A stretch of 64,000 nt of DNA from Drosophila persimilis. Taxonomy: Eukaryota > Arthropoda > Insecta > Diptera > Drosophilidae. The notes below the pieces were generated by a model that saw only the letters and a list, made by a program, of their open reading frames with translations, did no database searches and was not told the DNA's origin. Every line of letters begins with the position of its first letter. Position 1 is the first letter of the stretch. Made by a program: the position numbers and the translations under genes. Location: NCBI RefSeq assembly GCF_003286085.1, contig NW_020825324.1, positions 1,550,001 to 1,614,000 of the forward strand, read 5' to 3'. Of the stretch, positions 12,701-24,892 are shown piece by piece.

Positions 12701-14183
12701 GCATTGGCAACGGTAACGGTAACTTTAACGGTGATGGGGAGTCAGGTGAGTAAACGTTTACCCCGGGATCCGCAGGATGCAGGATATGCATATATATATA
12801 CGTACCTACATGTGATAGCAACTACAATATTTGCTTTCTCTGCTGCTCCATCTACGCAAACAACAGGCAACATTCCACGACAGCAACACCGCCGGCACTG
12901 GCCGTCATCTGTGACGCCGCCGCCGGCCCAGAGTGAAACTCTAGATGCCACCAAGCTGTGGCAGCAGGGCTCAGATGCGGCAGACGGGGAGCGCGACTCC
13001 ATAGAGCGGGTCACGGAGAGTCTGCTGCAGTTGTCACGTTCCGGACGCAGCGGGGAGTTCAATCACTCAGATGCATTTGCATTTAATGTAACGGAATATT
13101 GTCAAAATGTGAGTGGAAAATGTGCGTTGGAAACTGCACGAAAATTTGCCCCACGGAGACGTCACCTCAACTTATGCTTAAGAAAACAGACCCGAGGCTC
13201 TCCTTCAGAGTTGAGATCGTAGAATTATTTTTCTAAGGAGGCAATATCTTGAGGGGCTTCGTGAGACAATTTGTTCAGCTTGCACTCTCCTAAAGAACTC
13301 TCTGAACTATCGATCTTAGACCGCAACGGGGAATGGCAAAGTTCAGCTTCCGAAAAACATCTTATAAAGTGAAGCCCAAGTCTTTCCCAGAATCTCAAAT
13401 TCTTTGATTATCTCAAGACTTTTTCCCATTATCTTTTAGATGACTGTCTTTACTCACATTTTCTCGGAGCTGGGCAACAACGATCTGTATGTAAACGTGT
13501 GGAGCTTGTTCACTCTGTTGGTATTCGTGCTTTTTCCACTGTTCCTGCTTGCCACGTTCAACTGCTTCCTCATCTTGCTGGTCCACCGATCGAAGAGCCT
13601 ACGCGGGGATCTAACAAATGCCAGCAGCATAAGACGCACCAAGGTGAGTTCCATCCACGGTCCACAGTCCACAATCCACAATCCACAATCCATATTCAAA
13701 CTCTACTCGACCTTGCAGCGGAAGTCCAACACTGGTCTGACGGGCAGCGTTTCGCAGGAGAATCGCGTGACAATCACTTTGATCGCCGTCGTTCTACTGT
13801 TCATCGTGTGCCAGCTGCCGTGGGCCATCTATCTGATACTCGACCAGTACATGGTGATTGCGCCGGGTGCCAAGGTGATTGCCGGCAATGTGTGCAACCT
13901 TCTGGCCGCTCTTAATGCCGCCTCGAACTTCTTTCTGTACTGCGTGCTGTCGGACAAGTACCGGAAGACGGTGCGCGAGCTGATCACAGGGTATCGCTAT
14001 CGGCGTCGCCATGCCCGCAACAACACGAGTCTCTATGTGCCCCACACGACCACCACGCTGACGCACATCAACGGAGACCATCACCATCATGGTGCGCCTT
14101 ACGGTGGGGCAGGCGGCAGCAGTCGTCGCAGCTGCAATCGGAGTCGCAACAAGGCGACGGCCACGGGTCGCCTGATAGCGTGA
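9525..14183 (+). CDS. FMRFamide-receptor-like class A neuropeptide GPCR (7 coding exons, about 575 aa)
   Basis: Rhodopsin-family G-protein-coupled receptor, predicted to sense a neuropeptide at the plasma membrane. Coding exons read from the sequence: 9525-9745, 11277-11449, 12242-12358, 12440-12745, 12867-13108, 13440-13643 and 13719-14183. All joins are GT..AG and keep frame. TM1 lies in exon 1, TM2 and the start of TM3 in exon 2, the rest of TM3 in exon 3, TM4 in exon 4, TM5 in exon 6, TM6 and TM7 in exon 7. Hallmarks seen: GNSVSIYVL in TM1, ERFIAIRYPL after TM3, CQLPW in TM6, NAASNFFLYCVLSDKYRKT across TM7 and helix 8, and the third-loop sequence RSKSLRGDLTNAS. These resemble the insect FMRFamide/myosuppressin receptor group from family knowledge. 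The second extracellular loop is very long, about 180 residues. The first ATG of the frame is 9525; 9531 and 9630 are alternatives. I do not assign a fly gene name; several orphan receptors of this group exist. Confidence 0.9.
10092..10114. repeat. GATACCC...GGGTATATC hairpin in GPCR intron 1
   Basis: Perfect seven-base stem around TGTGAAT. Another copy of the dispersed hairpin. Confidence 0.6.
10299..10316 (+). repeat. Dispersed 18-mer repeat, copy 3 (GPCR intron 1)
   Basis: Exact GGGTATCAAATGCCTCGG, preceded by TCTTACA. Confidence 0.7.
10441..10497 (+). repeat. CTG/CCG triplet repeat in GPCR intron 1
   Basis: An interrupted (CTG)n array with CCG interruptions lies in the 1.5-kb first intron (9746-11276). 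It makes short cysteine-rich open frames on one strand and glutamine-rich ones on the other, which I do not regard as coding. Confidence 0.9.
11277..11449 (+). other. GPCR exon 2: TM2 to start of TM3
   Basis: The acceptor is CACCATTTAG and the donor CCG|GTAAGT. The first base completes an Arg codon split by intron 1. It encodes the KRMRCTTNIYL loop, TM2 with the conserved LAITD aspartate, and the Cys in YHCEIYW that normally pairs with a cysteine in extracellular loop 2. Confidence 0.9.
12242..12358 (+). other. GPCR exon 3: end of TM3 and second intracellular loop
   Basis: Acceptor TGTGACAG, donor TCAG|GTGAGA. It encodes SIYIAVCFTIERFIAIRYPL followed by KRQTFCTETLAKRVIS. The usual DRY triplet is ERF here. 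Confidence 0.9.
12440..12745 (+). other. GPCR exon 4: TM4 and first half of extracellular loop 2
   Basis: It follows an 81-nt intron. After TM4 (VALFCLLSTLSTAF) the reading frame runs through a loop with NQT and NVS sequons, a glutamine tract and a Gly/Asn-rich repeat (GNGIGIGIGNGNGN). The donor is TCAG|GTGAGT. Confidence 0.85.
12867..13108 (+). other. GPCR exon 5: second half of extracellular loop 2
   Basis: The acceptor is AAACAACAG and the donor AAT|GTGAGT. All 242 nt are open in the required frame. It supplies NHS and NVT sequons and an EYCQN cysteine near TM5. Exon 4 ends in phase 1 and exon 6 starts in phase 0, so skipping this exon would break the frame; it is therefore likely constitutive. 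Confidence 0.8.
13440..13643 (+). other. GPCR exon 6: TM5 and third intracellular loop
   Basis: The acceptor is TATCTTTTAG and the donor ACCAAG|GTGAGT. It begins MTVFTHIFSELG, and with the last Asn of exon 5 creates an NMT sequon across the junction. TM5 is WSLFTLLVFVLFPLFLLATF, followed by the basic third loop. Confidence 0.9.
13719..14183 (+). other. GPCR exon 7: TM6, TM7 and cytoplasmic tail
   Basis: It follows a 75-nt intron whose middle is a short ATCCACA repeat. It encodes RKSNTGLTGSVSQENRV, TM6 with CQLPW, TM7 with NAASNFFLY, and a tail rich in Arg, His and Gly (GDHHHHGAPYGGAGG). The stop is TGA at 14181-14183. Confidence 0.9.
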
Positions 14184-14700
14184 GTCGTGCCGCAGGCTCG
14201 AGTGCGATTTCTCTGGCAAAAGCGTGATTTCAGCGTCACTCACTCAAAAGATGATGTCAGAAGTGTTTCTCACGAGTACTGAATGAGTCGCGAATGAGTC
14301 ACGAATAATGAATGAAGGTTTGAAACATATGCCTGCATAGAATAATGAGTAAAATACATACATATATGATCAAGAGTGCACTATCAAAGTTTCACCGTGA
14401 TCCAAGCCTGAACAGTGCCTTCATTTCGGGAGTCTGTGAAACGCTGACGAAGGACTCTACATATATATCTCTCTCTCTATATACAGATTATATAACATAC
14501 ATTGTGCCATAATGTGATGATTATAGTTTTATGATAGTTAACCTAAACGTAATTGTTGTCCTAAGTACTAAACGAATCAAATACAAAACCAAAAAAAGAC
14601 ACTCAAGAGAGTTTCAGTTACAGAGTGGCATGCCCCAATGGGAATGCGAGTTGATTCTGAAACGTGGACAGCAGGACAGGCAGTCCTCACGGCAGCATAG

Positions 14701-14742
14701 AATAAATCCACAGACAGACAGAGAGATGGACAAAAAAATAAA
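14701..14742 (+). terminator. Candidate poly(A) signals of the GPCR gene
   Basis: AATAAA occurs at 14701-14706 and again at 14737-14742, about 520-560 nt after the receptor stop codon. Either could end the transcript; the 3' UTR between is AT-rich and has no competing open frame. Confidence 0.5.
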
Positions 14743-15028
14743 AGACAAAGTGCCATATTCGATATGTATTCAGATATAAGAGAGCGGCCTATGGGGGTTT
14801 TTTTTCATTTGCGATAATTAAAGTGTTGACAATGGCCAGCACAACCCCCAATTCTTTTGCAATCTTCATCGACATTTGTACGAGTATCTCAGGCACAGAG
14901 GCAGTGGTTTGACCAATACCTAATTGAATGCCAGCCAAACCACTTAAAAACGAGGCCCAGAAACAGAAACCAAGCCAAATCGAAAAGCTGCAGCTCCAGG
15001 CTCTCAGCTCTGCACAGGGCAGCAGGGA

Positions 15029-15076
15029 CACAGGACCACAGGGCCACAGGACCACAGGGCCACAGGACCACAGGGC
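15029..15076. repeat. 16-bp tandem repeat, three perfect copies
   Basis: Unit CACAGGACCACAGGGC repeated at 15029, 15045 and 15061 without change. Confidence 0.95.
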
Positions 15077-15378
15077 CAGAACGGCTCCAGCTAAGCCGAT
15101 AATTGAAGGTGCCGGCTGGTCGGTGGCCGATGCGACGCGCTTTGAATCGAAATCCGAGCTAGAGCGGCAAGAAATGCAAGAAAAAAGTGCAATTTTGTTT
15201 TTAGCATGTGAAATCGCCCACACAAAACACACGGCCAGGAGAGACCCAGAGTGGGCTTAATGGTAACTAAAATACACGCAGCACCATATGCATTCTAGAC
15301 ACACAGACACATGGATGCAACCGATGGTGGCAACGTAACGGAGTAACAAACATTTGCGGCTTACTGCATTTCTACTTT

Positions 15379-15421
15379 GTGAGTGTGTGTGTGTGTGTGT
15401 GAGTGTGTGTGTGTGTGTGTG
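15379..15421. repeat. (TG)n microsatellite
   Basis: About 20 TG units with one GA interruption. Confidence 0.95.
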
Positions 15422-18152
15422 CGGGTGCTGGGCTTATCCTGCACACAAACACAAAGAAAGAAAGAAGCTTACAATACTTTCGGCATAACAGGGGTGGGAG
15501 TGGGAGTTTCCAATTGATAAGGGAACGAAGAATGACCCCATTGAATATTGATGGAATTGAATGTCTGATAACATTCTCAGGATGTAGCTAATATGGAGAT
15601 CTTCAACGCGAATGATCAATGATCTTACGCCAAGAATCGTTTGGAATCGAAGGGCGTTCGTTTTCGGAGTACAATGGTGGAGAAGGAAACATTATTTTGG
15701 GTTTTCCACCACTGCCACCTACTGCTGGGCATTCCTAATAAGATCATGATCTACCATGGATGACACTGTCCATATACATATGTATCTGCGTTCGGCGATT
15801 ACCGGTCTCTGGCTTTGGCTATATGTTCAAGCGAGTGAGATCAAATCGATTGATTCGCTGCTCCATTCATCAGCATTCGTTCATCGTCCAGCTAATCAGC
15901 TATCGCTCGTGGCAAGGCGACAGTTAGCCATTCGGCTGCCAGGGAATCCTGAAAGAGCTGCGGATAGCCCTATTCCGATGGCGATTCCGGGCGCGTTTCT
16001 GCCGCAGTGGAATCGAGAACCTTGCAGAGAAACCCAACTGCAATTTCTGTTTATTTTTTCCTTTATTCATTGCCCAGAAAGACCAATAAAGAAACTGAGA
16101 CCCAGTTTTAATGTGGCAAGACTGAACACATTTCTAGAAACATGTCTTAGATCTTACCATTAAAATATCTTCCTTCCCGAGATATCCTTTTGTATGATGT
16201 ACTTCTTACTTGTCTGTTGGTTTCTTTATGCTAAAAAGTACGAAAAGGAAACCCCAAATGGGAAAATAGAAAAGGAAATATATATTAAAATCGAGCAGCT
16301 GATTCGCCTGCCCCACCCTTTACTTCTTTTTTCCTCTTCTGCCTTTCTTATGGAGTGCATGAAAAATTACAAGTCAGCTTCACAATTGAAATATTTCCGC
16401 CACAACGCACTGAAATGCGCAATCGAAAATAGTTATCTCTTGCCCGGCAACCCACTCGACCCACTCCCACCAGAAATACGGGTGCGGGTACGAGTACGAG
16501 TACCCGTACGAGTATGTATGCCATCGATGGGTGGAACGTGGCTCTGAAGTGTGCTAGTGCGAGTGCTGCACGGATGTGGCAGCAACGAGCGAACAGAACA
16601 GAACAGAACGGGGACATCGATGTGCGACACATATGTGCATTATGTGGGGCCCAGTCGCCAGTTTCTGGGATGCCCGATTCTGGTCCGAAAAATTTCCATA
16701 TTTGATTGTTTTTGAACGCCTGCCGTAGGACAACAGGGGGAGCAAACGTACAGAGGGAAAGAGAGATCTGTGGCGTCTGTTTATTGAAAATGGCATATAA
16801 AAATCGAGTGGGCGTGGTTCGTGGTCCGTGGTCCGTGGTCCGATTGTCGATTGCCGATAGCCGGAATGTGGAATGAGAAATGGGGACAATGCAAAGGCAT
16901 AACATACGTAGTACTTTGAGGGCGCTCGGCGGAACGCATGCATATATTTACATACACGTTACATGGGAGATATCTATAGCTTCCTGCCCTCCCAGCCAGC
17001 CCAGCCAGCCCAGCGTTCCCCCTTTCCAATCCGCCTAACCAAACATCATCCAAAATGATGAAAAATATTAAGCAAAAAACCATTCAGAAGGATGCCAGCC
17101 AGAATGCAGTCACGTTTCGAGTGCCCTTTTTTTGTTGATGGGTTTACTTTCGAAAAGCGATATCTGAATGCACATGACCATCTTTAGGGAGTGGTCCATC
17201 CGCCTGAGGGGCCTGCAAAAAAATATATTCCAAATTTACACAAGCTCTTAAAGCGGAGAAGGACTCTCAGCAATGGGATCGCTCTGTCGCAGAATGTGTC
17301 AGCAGTCTAAGAATCATTTAGTAACAGAAACAATATGATGACACGACATGTGTGGAACTGTGGCACTCGCTTTCCATGAAGAATCTTGCTGCAGTGCCAA
17401 GCCCAATGCCCAGTCGCATATACCTCCTTTGTCGCATGCCACAGAATGGACAGACAGACAGACGGGCAGACGGGCAGTCGGGCAGACAGTATGCAAAACA
17501 TTCTCCGTGACACAAAAGCGAATCGGCATCGGAGGGGGTACAAAAAATCGCCAACTCAGAACAAAAATAAACAGAAAAAATTAAGCACTCATGACAAAGC
17601 GAAAGTCGGATAATGCCATAAAAGCAACAACAGCAACAACAGCAACAACAACAATGCGGCAGCGACAGGGAATAACATTATAAAGTATCATGACAACTTT
17701 TTTTCATGCAACTGCAACTGTAGTCAGCCGCCGCGCTGACAGTCAAAAAGTTGCCACAGAAAACAATTTTCTGTTGCAATCTTTATATGCACAGTCTCCC
17801 CTGCCCCCATCAAAACGAGGGCATAACATAGGGGCACTGATCACGAAATATTGATTTCGTTTAAAAGAATATTTTTGGGTTGAATTTTTTAGTAGGAAAA
17901 AAAAGAATTCGAACTCCTTTCATCCTTTAAATGAAAATTGGTGGAGTTTCATGTCGATATGTCGACTTCTATGTGCAGGTATCCGTTCGATTAGATAGAT
18001 TTTGTCCAAATTGGGCTTTAATATTACAAGCATTAGGAGAGTCTTCCATTTAAATGGCGCTGATCATGATCTCTCACTTCTTAAGGTACTAGAAACCTGC
18101 CCAGCGAAGGGCTGAATTGTTGCATTGTTGGTAATGAGGATGGACTCCATGG

Positions 18153-18398
18153 TCAGGCGGATATCTTCCAGGAGTAGAAATCTGGGCAATGCAACGGATT
18201 GAAGAGGGCCGTCAGCATTATGCGCTTGTGCCTCAAATACGGAAGGTAAGGCCTCAAAAGGAACTTCGCACGAACCCTCAGGAGTCTATACAGTATAGTC
18301 CTACATAGTGGGCCTATGGAAAAATTAAAGAATGAATGTTTACAGTTTGAACCTATTCAGATTTCGGCAATAGCTGGAGTCTCACGATTTCCACTCAT
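18153..18398 (-). CDS. Candidate small two-exon gene, 57 aa, unknown function
   Basis: Inferred gene. On the - strand an ATG at 18398 opens a 13-nt coding exon (18398-18386) ending at donor GTGAGA. A 72-nt intron (18385-18314) ends in the pyrimidine-rich acceptor TTTAATTTTTCCATAG. Exon 2 (18313-18153) is in phase and ends at TGA. The product begins MSGNRPLCRTILYRLLRVRA, is strongly basic and aromatic, and ends in FYSWKISA. An in-frame TAA precedes the ATG. ATTAAA lies about 130 nt past the stop (18022-18017). Codon choice (AAG, TTC, TAC, CGC, CTG) looks coding. No family recognised and no clear signal peptide. A second frame over the same exon (18285-18064) is open for 73 codons, which weakens the call. 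Confidence 0.35.
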
Positions 18399-21300
18399 GC
18401 GTTGTCCGCTTTTCACTGTTTAAAGTTAGTTTTCATTGGGGAGACAGGCGGAGAGACAGGCAGGCAGGCCCATCAGAGTAGAGCTCTCTTGCGCGCTGGT
18501 GGGGCGAGGGGGCTGGTGCTCTAACGATGCATCAATGATAGACGAGAAAGGAACTTGTATTCACACGCTGCCTGGCTGCCTGGCTGACTGCTTGCCGGCC
18601 TGCCTGCCAGTGTGTTTCCACAAAATCAAGCCACATTGATGGAGCGTCAGCGGCAATGAAAAACCAAATGAGATTAACACGTTGCGGCAGTCGGCTGTCA
18701 ATGAGTAGGGAGGGTATCGTGGGGAGGGTGGTGGCTGATGGTGGAAAAGTACCTACAGCAGGATGTTTGACCCAGGCAGGTCACGGCATCAAGCTGCCAT
18801 CGAGACTGGCCAGGAGGCAGTGCATCGATTGCGAGAGCTGGAAGCAGAAAAGGAAGTCAAAGGCACTGCTTGGCGATTGCCGATAGTTGGTCGGGGGAAG
18901 AGTTTAGGCTGATTGGCATCCTTACTGGGGTAGGGCTGGGTCTGGAGCTTCTATCATCGCTGGGAGATGGGCTTTGAATCCCTTTTGACATTGACAAATA
19001 GTGTGCGAAGTGGAATGCAGAATGCAGGCGCACACACGACGATCCCATGCCAGACCCACACCCACCCACGCATGCACACATGCCCCAAGCATGCTGTGGC
19101 AAAATGTGTTGGATACTTGCGGGTGCAAATTATTGCCAGAAGGCAGCTGCTCCTGCGTCTGCTCCTGCTGCTGCTGCTGCTCCTGCTGCTGCTCGCCAGT
19201 TTGCTAATTAACAAAGCACTTTACAGCTGTCCGCTGCAGCACGAGAGGGGGTGGTGCGCGACAGGGCTGGAGCCCTCCAGCTGGAGCAGCAGCGAACAAC
19301 GAATGCAATGAGCATACAAAGCCTTTAGGACCATATCTCTCTCTCTCCCTCTCTTTCTCTGGCAGAGCTTAGCCCAAGTCTTGTCCTCACCTTGCGGCTC
19401 CTTGCGACTGCCTCCTGTTGCTGCATTAATTAAATTTTATATCGTCGACGTTGCAGCTGCCGCCTGCTGCCGCCTGCTGCCGCCTGCTGTTGTTGTTCCC
19501 CTTGTGCCTGCTGCTCCCGTTACCCCGTTAGCCCTGTGAAATATGAACACGTGGCGCGGCAGAGCGCGTTGCATAATTTGAGGGCGCCACCGCCAACGGG
19601 CCACAGCGCCAGCGTTTAGAATTTGTCATCAAGTGCCCCTCCGCAATGCCCCATCCCATTAAACACGACTCAAGCCCAAGCTGCCTCTTCGGAGGCGCAG
19701 CAGCAATGAAGTGCGCCGCAATTGGAGTTTTCTTAATTTTCTCAGCTTGCATTGAAAAGTTACTATGGCCCAATGAGTGGAGAGTTGATGCCCTGGCAAT
19801 TGCTCGTAGATGAAGAGCCATTTTCCGATGGATGATGCGGCATAAGGGGCTGCAGACTGGGCCCACTCTTGGAATGGAATTAGCTCTTTTGGTTTCTTTA
19901 AATAATCCAACGAGCGGTATTTTCTTTTCATTACTCAGAATGGCCGTATCATATAGCTGCTATTGGAAATATCAATTTGCATTGCTATGCAATAAATAAA
20001 GAAAAGAAATTATTATTTTATTGCGTTCTTTGATAGGGCATAAGGCATAAGGCATAAGGGGGCATATTTTTGGGGGCCATCGAAATGTGTGCAACAATTG
20101 AAGCCCATAAAATTGCACTTAAGTCTCGGGAAAGAGGGAGAACGATAGAGAACGATACGGAGAAGGATGGGGGGATAGTGGCGAGAACAGAAACGAATTT
20201 AAATAAAACAAAGTGGAGCGTTAAGCGGTAGAAATCATTTTGTGGTAAACTAAGCCAAATAAATGTTCAACTAGACAAAACAAGCACACAATCAGACAGA
20301 GAAAGACAGAGAGACAGAGCGAGAGAAAGAAAGACAGAAGGTTTTCCCTTAAAGCCGCCTTCCACAATACATTTAATCATTGGAAATGTTTGCTTCGATA
20401 TTTGCTTTTCCTGTTGTGGTAGGTACTATTTCCATGCATGAGGCTGTGTGTGTGTGTGTGTGTCTGTGGCTAATTTCCTTGGCATTTTCCTTGGTTTTTC
20501 CTAAAATGCTTTTTCTGTTGTAATTTGTGCGTTCGAAGAAATGCCATTAAGTATTTTCAATTAACAATCTGTTGAGGGCCTACGAGGCATAACCTAGCCT
20601 CTTTATACCTTATTACCCTTTATCCCCCACACACACACAAACACAGACACAGACAGACACACATGGAGACACAGACAGGCACAGGCACAGGCACAGGCAC
20701 CGACTTTAACCATTTTATCTTTTTTTTGTTTGCGCCATGTTTTGTGCCGAAAATTTGCTTAATTAAAATAACAAGAAAAGGCAGGCAACAGAAACAATAC
20801 ACCCCCAAAAAACACTGCCCATAGGGCGACACCCGACAACCCCCACCTAAGCCGCCACATCTCCAAAGGCAGAAAAACAACCGCAGAGCTACAAGCAAAA
20901 CTTTGCTTAATGGTTAGTTAAGCGTTTAATTTGCACAAGGCCTTGAATCTCATCACCCACTCACCCCCTCACTCACTCGGCAGACGACAGAGCACCACCC
21001 CTCTGATGGCTTTTTAAGGGCAGCCGAGATCAGGAAACCCTCATGGGAGAGGAGGGACAGAGCCGAGCAGGTTGGGGGTTCTTTTTATTCATCCTCTAAA
21101 ATATATTTTGATGGAACATTTTTACTAGTTTGCGTAAATATTGTTCTACAGTTTGCCAAACTTCTTTCAAGGTATCATTAATCCGTTGAGAGCAGTGTTG
21201 TTTTTTTCTACCCCTGGGTAGGTATCATTATTCCTCTCCCCAAGAAAACATTCATTAGGAAACAGATAATGAAATCCCCATAAGCTGTGTTTAGCTTCGA

Positions 21301-22567
21301 TCCACAAATAGTGATTTAATCTGCTAAGAAAAGAGTGCAATAATGTGTTTGGATCAATAAAAAATACCTGAAGTAATAAAGCCAAGGAATGCCTTTGCAG
21401 AAATCCTAGTTCATGTACTCGCCGCCACATGAATATCCACAAGTTGGACAATTCTCATTCCATATTCAGCTAAAGTTCAGGGTAAAGTTGAAAGTTGTTT
21501 AGATGGCGAGAGCCATGGGGCAGCACTCTGATCAGGGGGAGGGGAAGTCGAAGGTTAATGGCTCTGCCAGTGCTGCAATGTTGCAAAGGAGATGATAGCT
21601 GAAAGAGGGATGGGATGGAGTGGGGTGGGGTGGCGGCCTAAGCCGCTTAGAGTTTGACGCACTAAAATAATTTCAGTGTTAATTTTATTTGAAAATGAAA
21701 AACAGACTCTGTCGCTGGCTCTCCAATAAAAGGCGAGCGGAAAAAAGTTCCGACTAATGTCAATTAGTGGGGAAAATGGGCACGGACAGAGCTGTGTGGA
21801 AGGGGGGAAAGCCGCAAAGTATTTCTAGGATTCTGTGGGAAATTCAGTGCAAAAATCGAAATGTTTGACAGGCAGCTTGTAAAGGGAGCATAATACACAC
21901 TTTGAATTAATTACAGTACTTCGACATTATCTAATTAAATCAATCTATGTAGCTGCTTTGATGCGAAATGGCAAGCCAATGATGTTCATGTCGAAGTTGA
22001 TGAGGAAAATGGCCCCAAAATCGAGAAAAGCCACGAATGTGGAATGCTCTGCGAAGGAGACTTTGCATTTATATAAAAACAAACGCCACGGCACTGGAAG
22101 CATGCCGCACTTCAGTGCTTTTGGGGGAAAAATACTCGTAGATGTGCAATTGCCAAGGAAACTTTCAAGCCTGAAGCCTCAGCTGTTGGGGCGGGCCCAA
22201 CAGGACATCAAAAAACGGTACGGGAGCCATGTTTAAACAGCAACAAAGATGGCCTCAGCCTCAGTCACTGGCCCGTGCCCCCGCCCCTCGTATGGGTCGA
22301 CAAACTTGTGGAAAGTCTCTCATTTGCGGGAGGGGGGGCAACACAAAATTTAACTTTTTAATTAAGGCTCTGGCAATGCTTCTGTTTTTATTTCTTGTTA
22401 TTCGTTTTCTCTGGTTTTTTTTTTGTTTTTTTTTGATCGAGGATTGCGAAAAGTCCAGTTTGGAGACAAAGAAAACAGGAAGGGACTGCGGAAGGGACTG
22501 TGTCTGTGGCAGTGGCAGCTTCAGTGCCGGGAAGCGCAACAGGCGAGCTTGACACATAAAATGGCCC

Positions 22568-22594
22568 GCACACACACACACACACACACACACA
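22568..22594. repeat. (CA)n microsatellite
   Basis: About 13 CA units. Confidence 0.95.
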
Positions 22595-22681
22595 AGGCAC
22601 ACAAAAAAACACGCGAAAGAAAAACAAAGAAAAAGCGAACAGAATAATCATAAAACAAACAATGGCGTCAGGCTTAGGAAG

Positions 22682-22841
22682 CCGAAGCTATTGATACTCT
22701 CTCAGGTCTACAAATCCTTTGGTCACAATCCAGATCACATTTTCACTCTGTGGTTCTCTGTGCCTTCTTCTCTGACCTTTCGCTTTTATGCGTTCAAGTA
22801 CCTGCTTAAAAGGATAATATCCTTTCGCCGAGGGTATACAA
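22682..22841 (-). repeat. Dispersed repeat unit, copy 4 (about 160 bp)
   Basis: Begins CCGAAGCTATTGATACTC and ends CGCCGAGGGTATACAA. The imperfect inverted ends give it the look of a degraded miniature inverted-repeat element. Confidence 0.45.
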
Positions 22842-24838
22842 AAGTAGAAACAGCAACGGAGACAACGACAGCGACAGGAACGACAGGAAAACAACTTCAA
22901 AGCGGCGACAGTTTAGCGTCTTTTATGAGTGTGGCTGTAGCTGTGTCTCTGTGTCCCTGTGTGTGTTTGTGTTTACATGTGCATGAGTTTGTGTGTGTGT
23001 GTGTGGTCGCCATCTTGTGGTTTGTCTCTGCGCTCTGAGCTGACAACAAAAGAGACACACTGTGGCAGGCGTTTTGTCTGTGCTTGTCTCCAAAGCTGCC
23101 TCCAAAGACACTTAACCTTGTCAGACACTGCCACTGCACTGCCAGGTTCCGGGACTCTCTTTCCGCTGCTGCTCTGCCGATGAATTGGTGTGGAAAATAA
23201 GTGAAAATCTTTTTATAAGCAGACTAGAGCAGAGCAGTTGCCTCAAACGGAAAACATTATTGTCATATTTACGTTTTCGATAGAAAGAAAGAGGGAAAAC
23301 CCCACTGCAGAATCTTTCTGGCAATCTGTTCGAAGAACGATAAACTATTCTATTAACGAAACATCGACCCAAGAAAACAATAAGCTGGTGAGGAGTACAT
23401 GTTAAAATGTAATGGATGGTGAAATGCAAGTCATGGAAAGTACTCTATCCTCACGGGATAGACTCTCTGTCGCAAGAGATTTGATGTTGGAGTTATTGAT
23501 TGCCAAACTCCCCAAATGTTATGTGTCCAGAGGTGCTGTCTTTATAGCTCTCTTCCATTAGCATTATAATATGCTTCCTTGTCGTTTTTCGAATTTTGTG
23601 CAAGGTTTTTCCCAATTTGCAACTTCGTTGGCTCTTTCCGAGAGAGCGGAAGCCGTTTAAGCAACTGATAAGTGCTTAAAGCCTTGTGTATGGCTGCCCT
23701 GTGTCCTGGATGTCCTGGGTGTCTTGGGTGTCCTGGGTGGTGGTCCTAGGTGTCCTGCTCCTGTTGCTTCAAGATGAAATGAAATGAAATACAATCATTA
23801 ATTCCGTTCTGCCAGTGGCAAAAGTCCAGCTAAGCCTCAACCCTTCACAGCATCAGACGACGATGGCCAGAACTCGAGGATTCTGCCTCGGTCCTTGGGC
23901 CTGTGTCCTCGGTCCTCTGTCTCATGCTGTGGCCGGACTGCAACTTGTGTAGTTGGGTTTCCTGAGGCTGTGGGCGATGGGGGCAGAGGGTCAGCGGGGA
24001 GCCTGTTAAAACATTAAATGAGCAACTCATTTACAAACTCAAACAGCGCTCATAAATTCAACTAAATATCATGAACACAATGTAAATTTAAAGTTCAAAT
24101 CGCATTAATCATTTTTCGCAAAGGGGTTATGCCGGCGAGCTGGGTCCTGCTCCCTGCCCTGTCCCTGCCCTGTCCCTGTCCTCCCCCTTCACGGAAAGGA
24201 AGCTCTCGGGTGTCTGGGGACCATGAGAAGCCATTCTTGGGGACAACTTTGCCGCTTCCCACAGTGAGCCAGAGAGCGATGAGACGGCAATGGATTTGAT
24301 TATGCGTTTGAGAACAAGCTGCATTAAGGCAACGAATGTGGAGTATCCTTCATGGAACCTATCGGTGAAAAGGCCAGAAGCCTTGGCTTCTGAAACCATC
24401 TTTCCTTTGAAGGACCTTAGCCAAAGATGATTTATCATGCTATTGCCAATCGTCTGCCTAGGGTATATGGTGTTTTGCTACCGTTTCTATCTGCTTTTCC
24501 ATCAGTTGATGAGTTTCGCCGTATCCCAGAGATTATATTCAAGAGTCTGACTACCTCTCAGGCTCCGCTCTCTCACTCTCTCTCGCTTCCTCTGGATAAG
24601 TAAAACTTTACTCCCGATGGAAGCGAGATGAAGTTTATTTCGGTTAGTCTTCGGTCTTTAGTTTGCAGTTTCTGAAAGCAAAGTCTGGCATTCAGCTTGC
24701 ATTAATCATCAACTTGTTTCAACCGCACACATTCCCATTCCCATTCCCGTTCCCGTTCCCCTTTCCATTCCTATTCGCATTCCTTTTTCGAACTTCGGAC
24801 TTTTATTGACTGCACCAGCACCAGTACCAGCACCTGTA

Positions 24839-24888
<50 letters not shown>
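24839..24888. repeat. (TG)n microsatellite
   Basis: About 24 uninterrupted TG units, the longest pure dinucleotide run in the window. Confidence 0.95.

Positions 24889-24892
<4 letters not shown>

Larger units (their letters stand above)
14743..18016. other. Gene-free stretch
   Basis: Contains the 16-bp tandem array, a (TG)n run, TACGAGTA-type repeats at 16485-16512 and GACAGACGGGCAGTCGGGCAG-like runs near 17450-17490. Open frames here follow those repeats. Confidence 0.55.

Noticed and set aside
16348..16905. 185-codon open frame on the - strand
   Set aside because: Overlaps TACGAG and GGTCCGT repeats that are open in several frames; protein is low-complexity.
21167..21451. 94-codon - strand frame
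   Set aside because: Opens from a non-ATG codon; hydrophobic but with no recognisable domain and no splice signals that would extend it.
24841..24888. CRISPR or other phased repeat array
   Set aside because: All tandem arrays here are simple eukaryotic micro- or minisatellites with no unique spacers.
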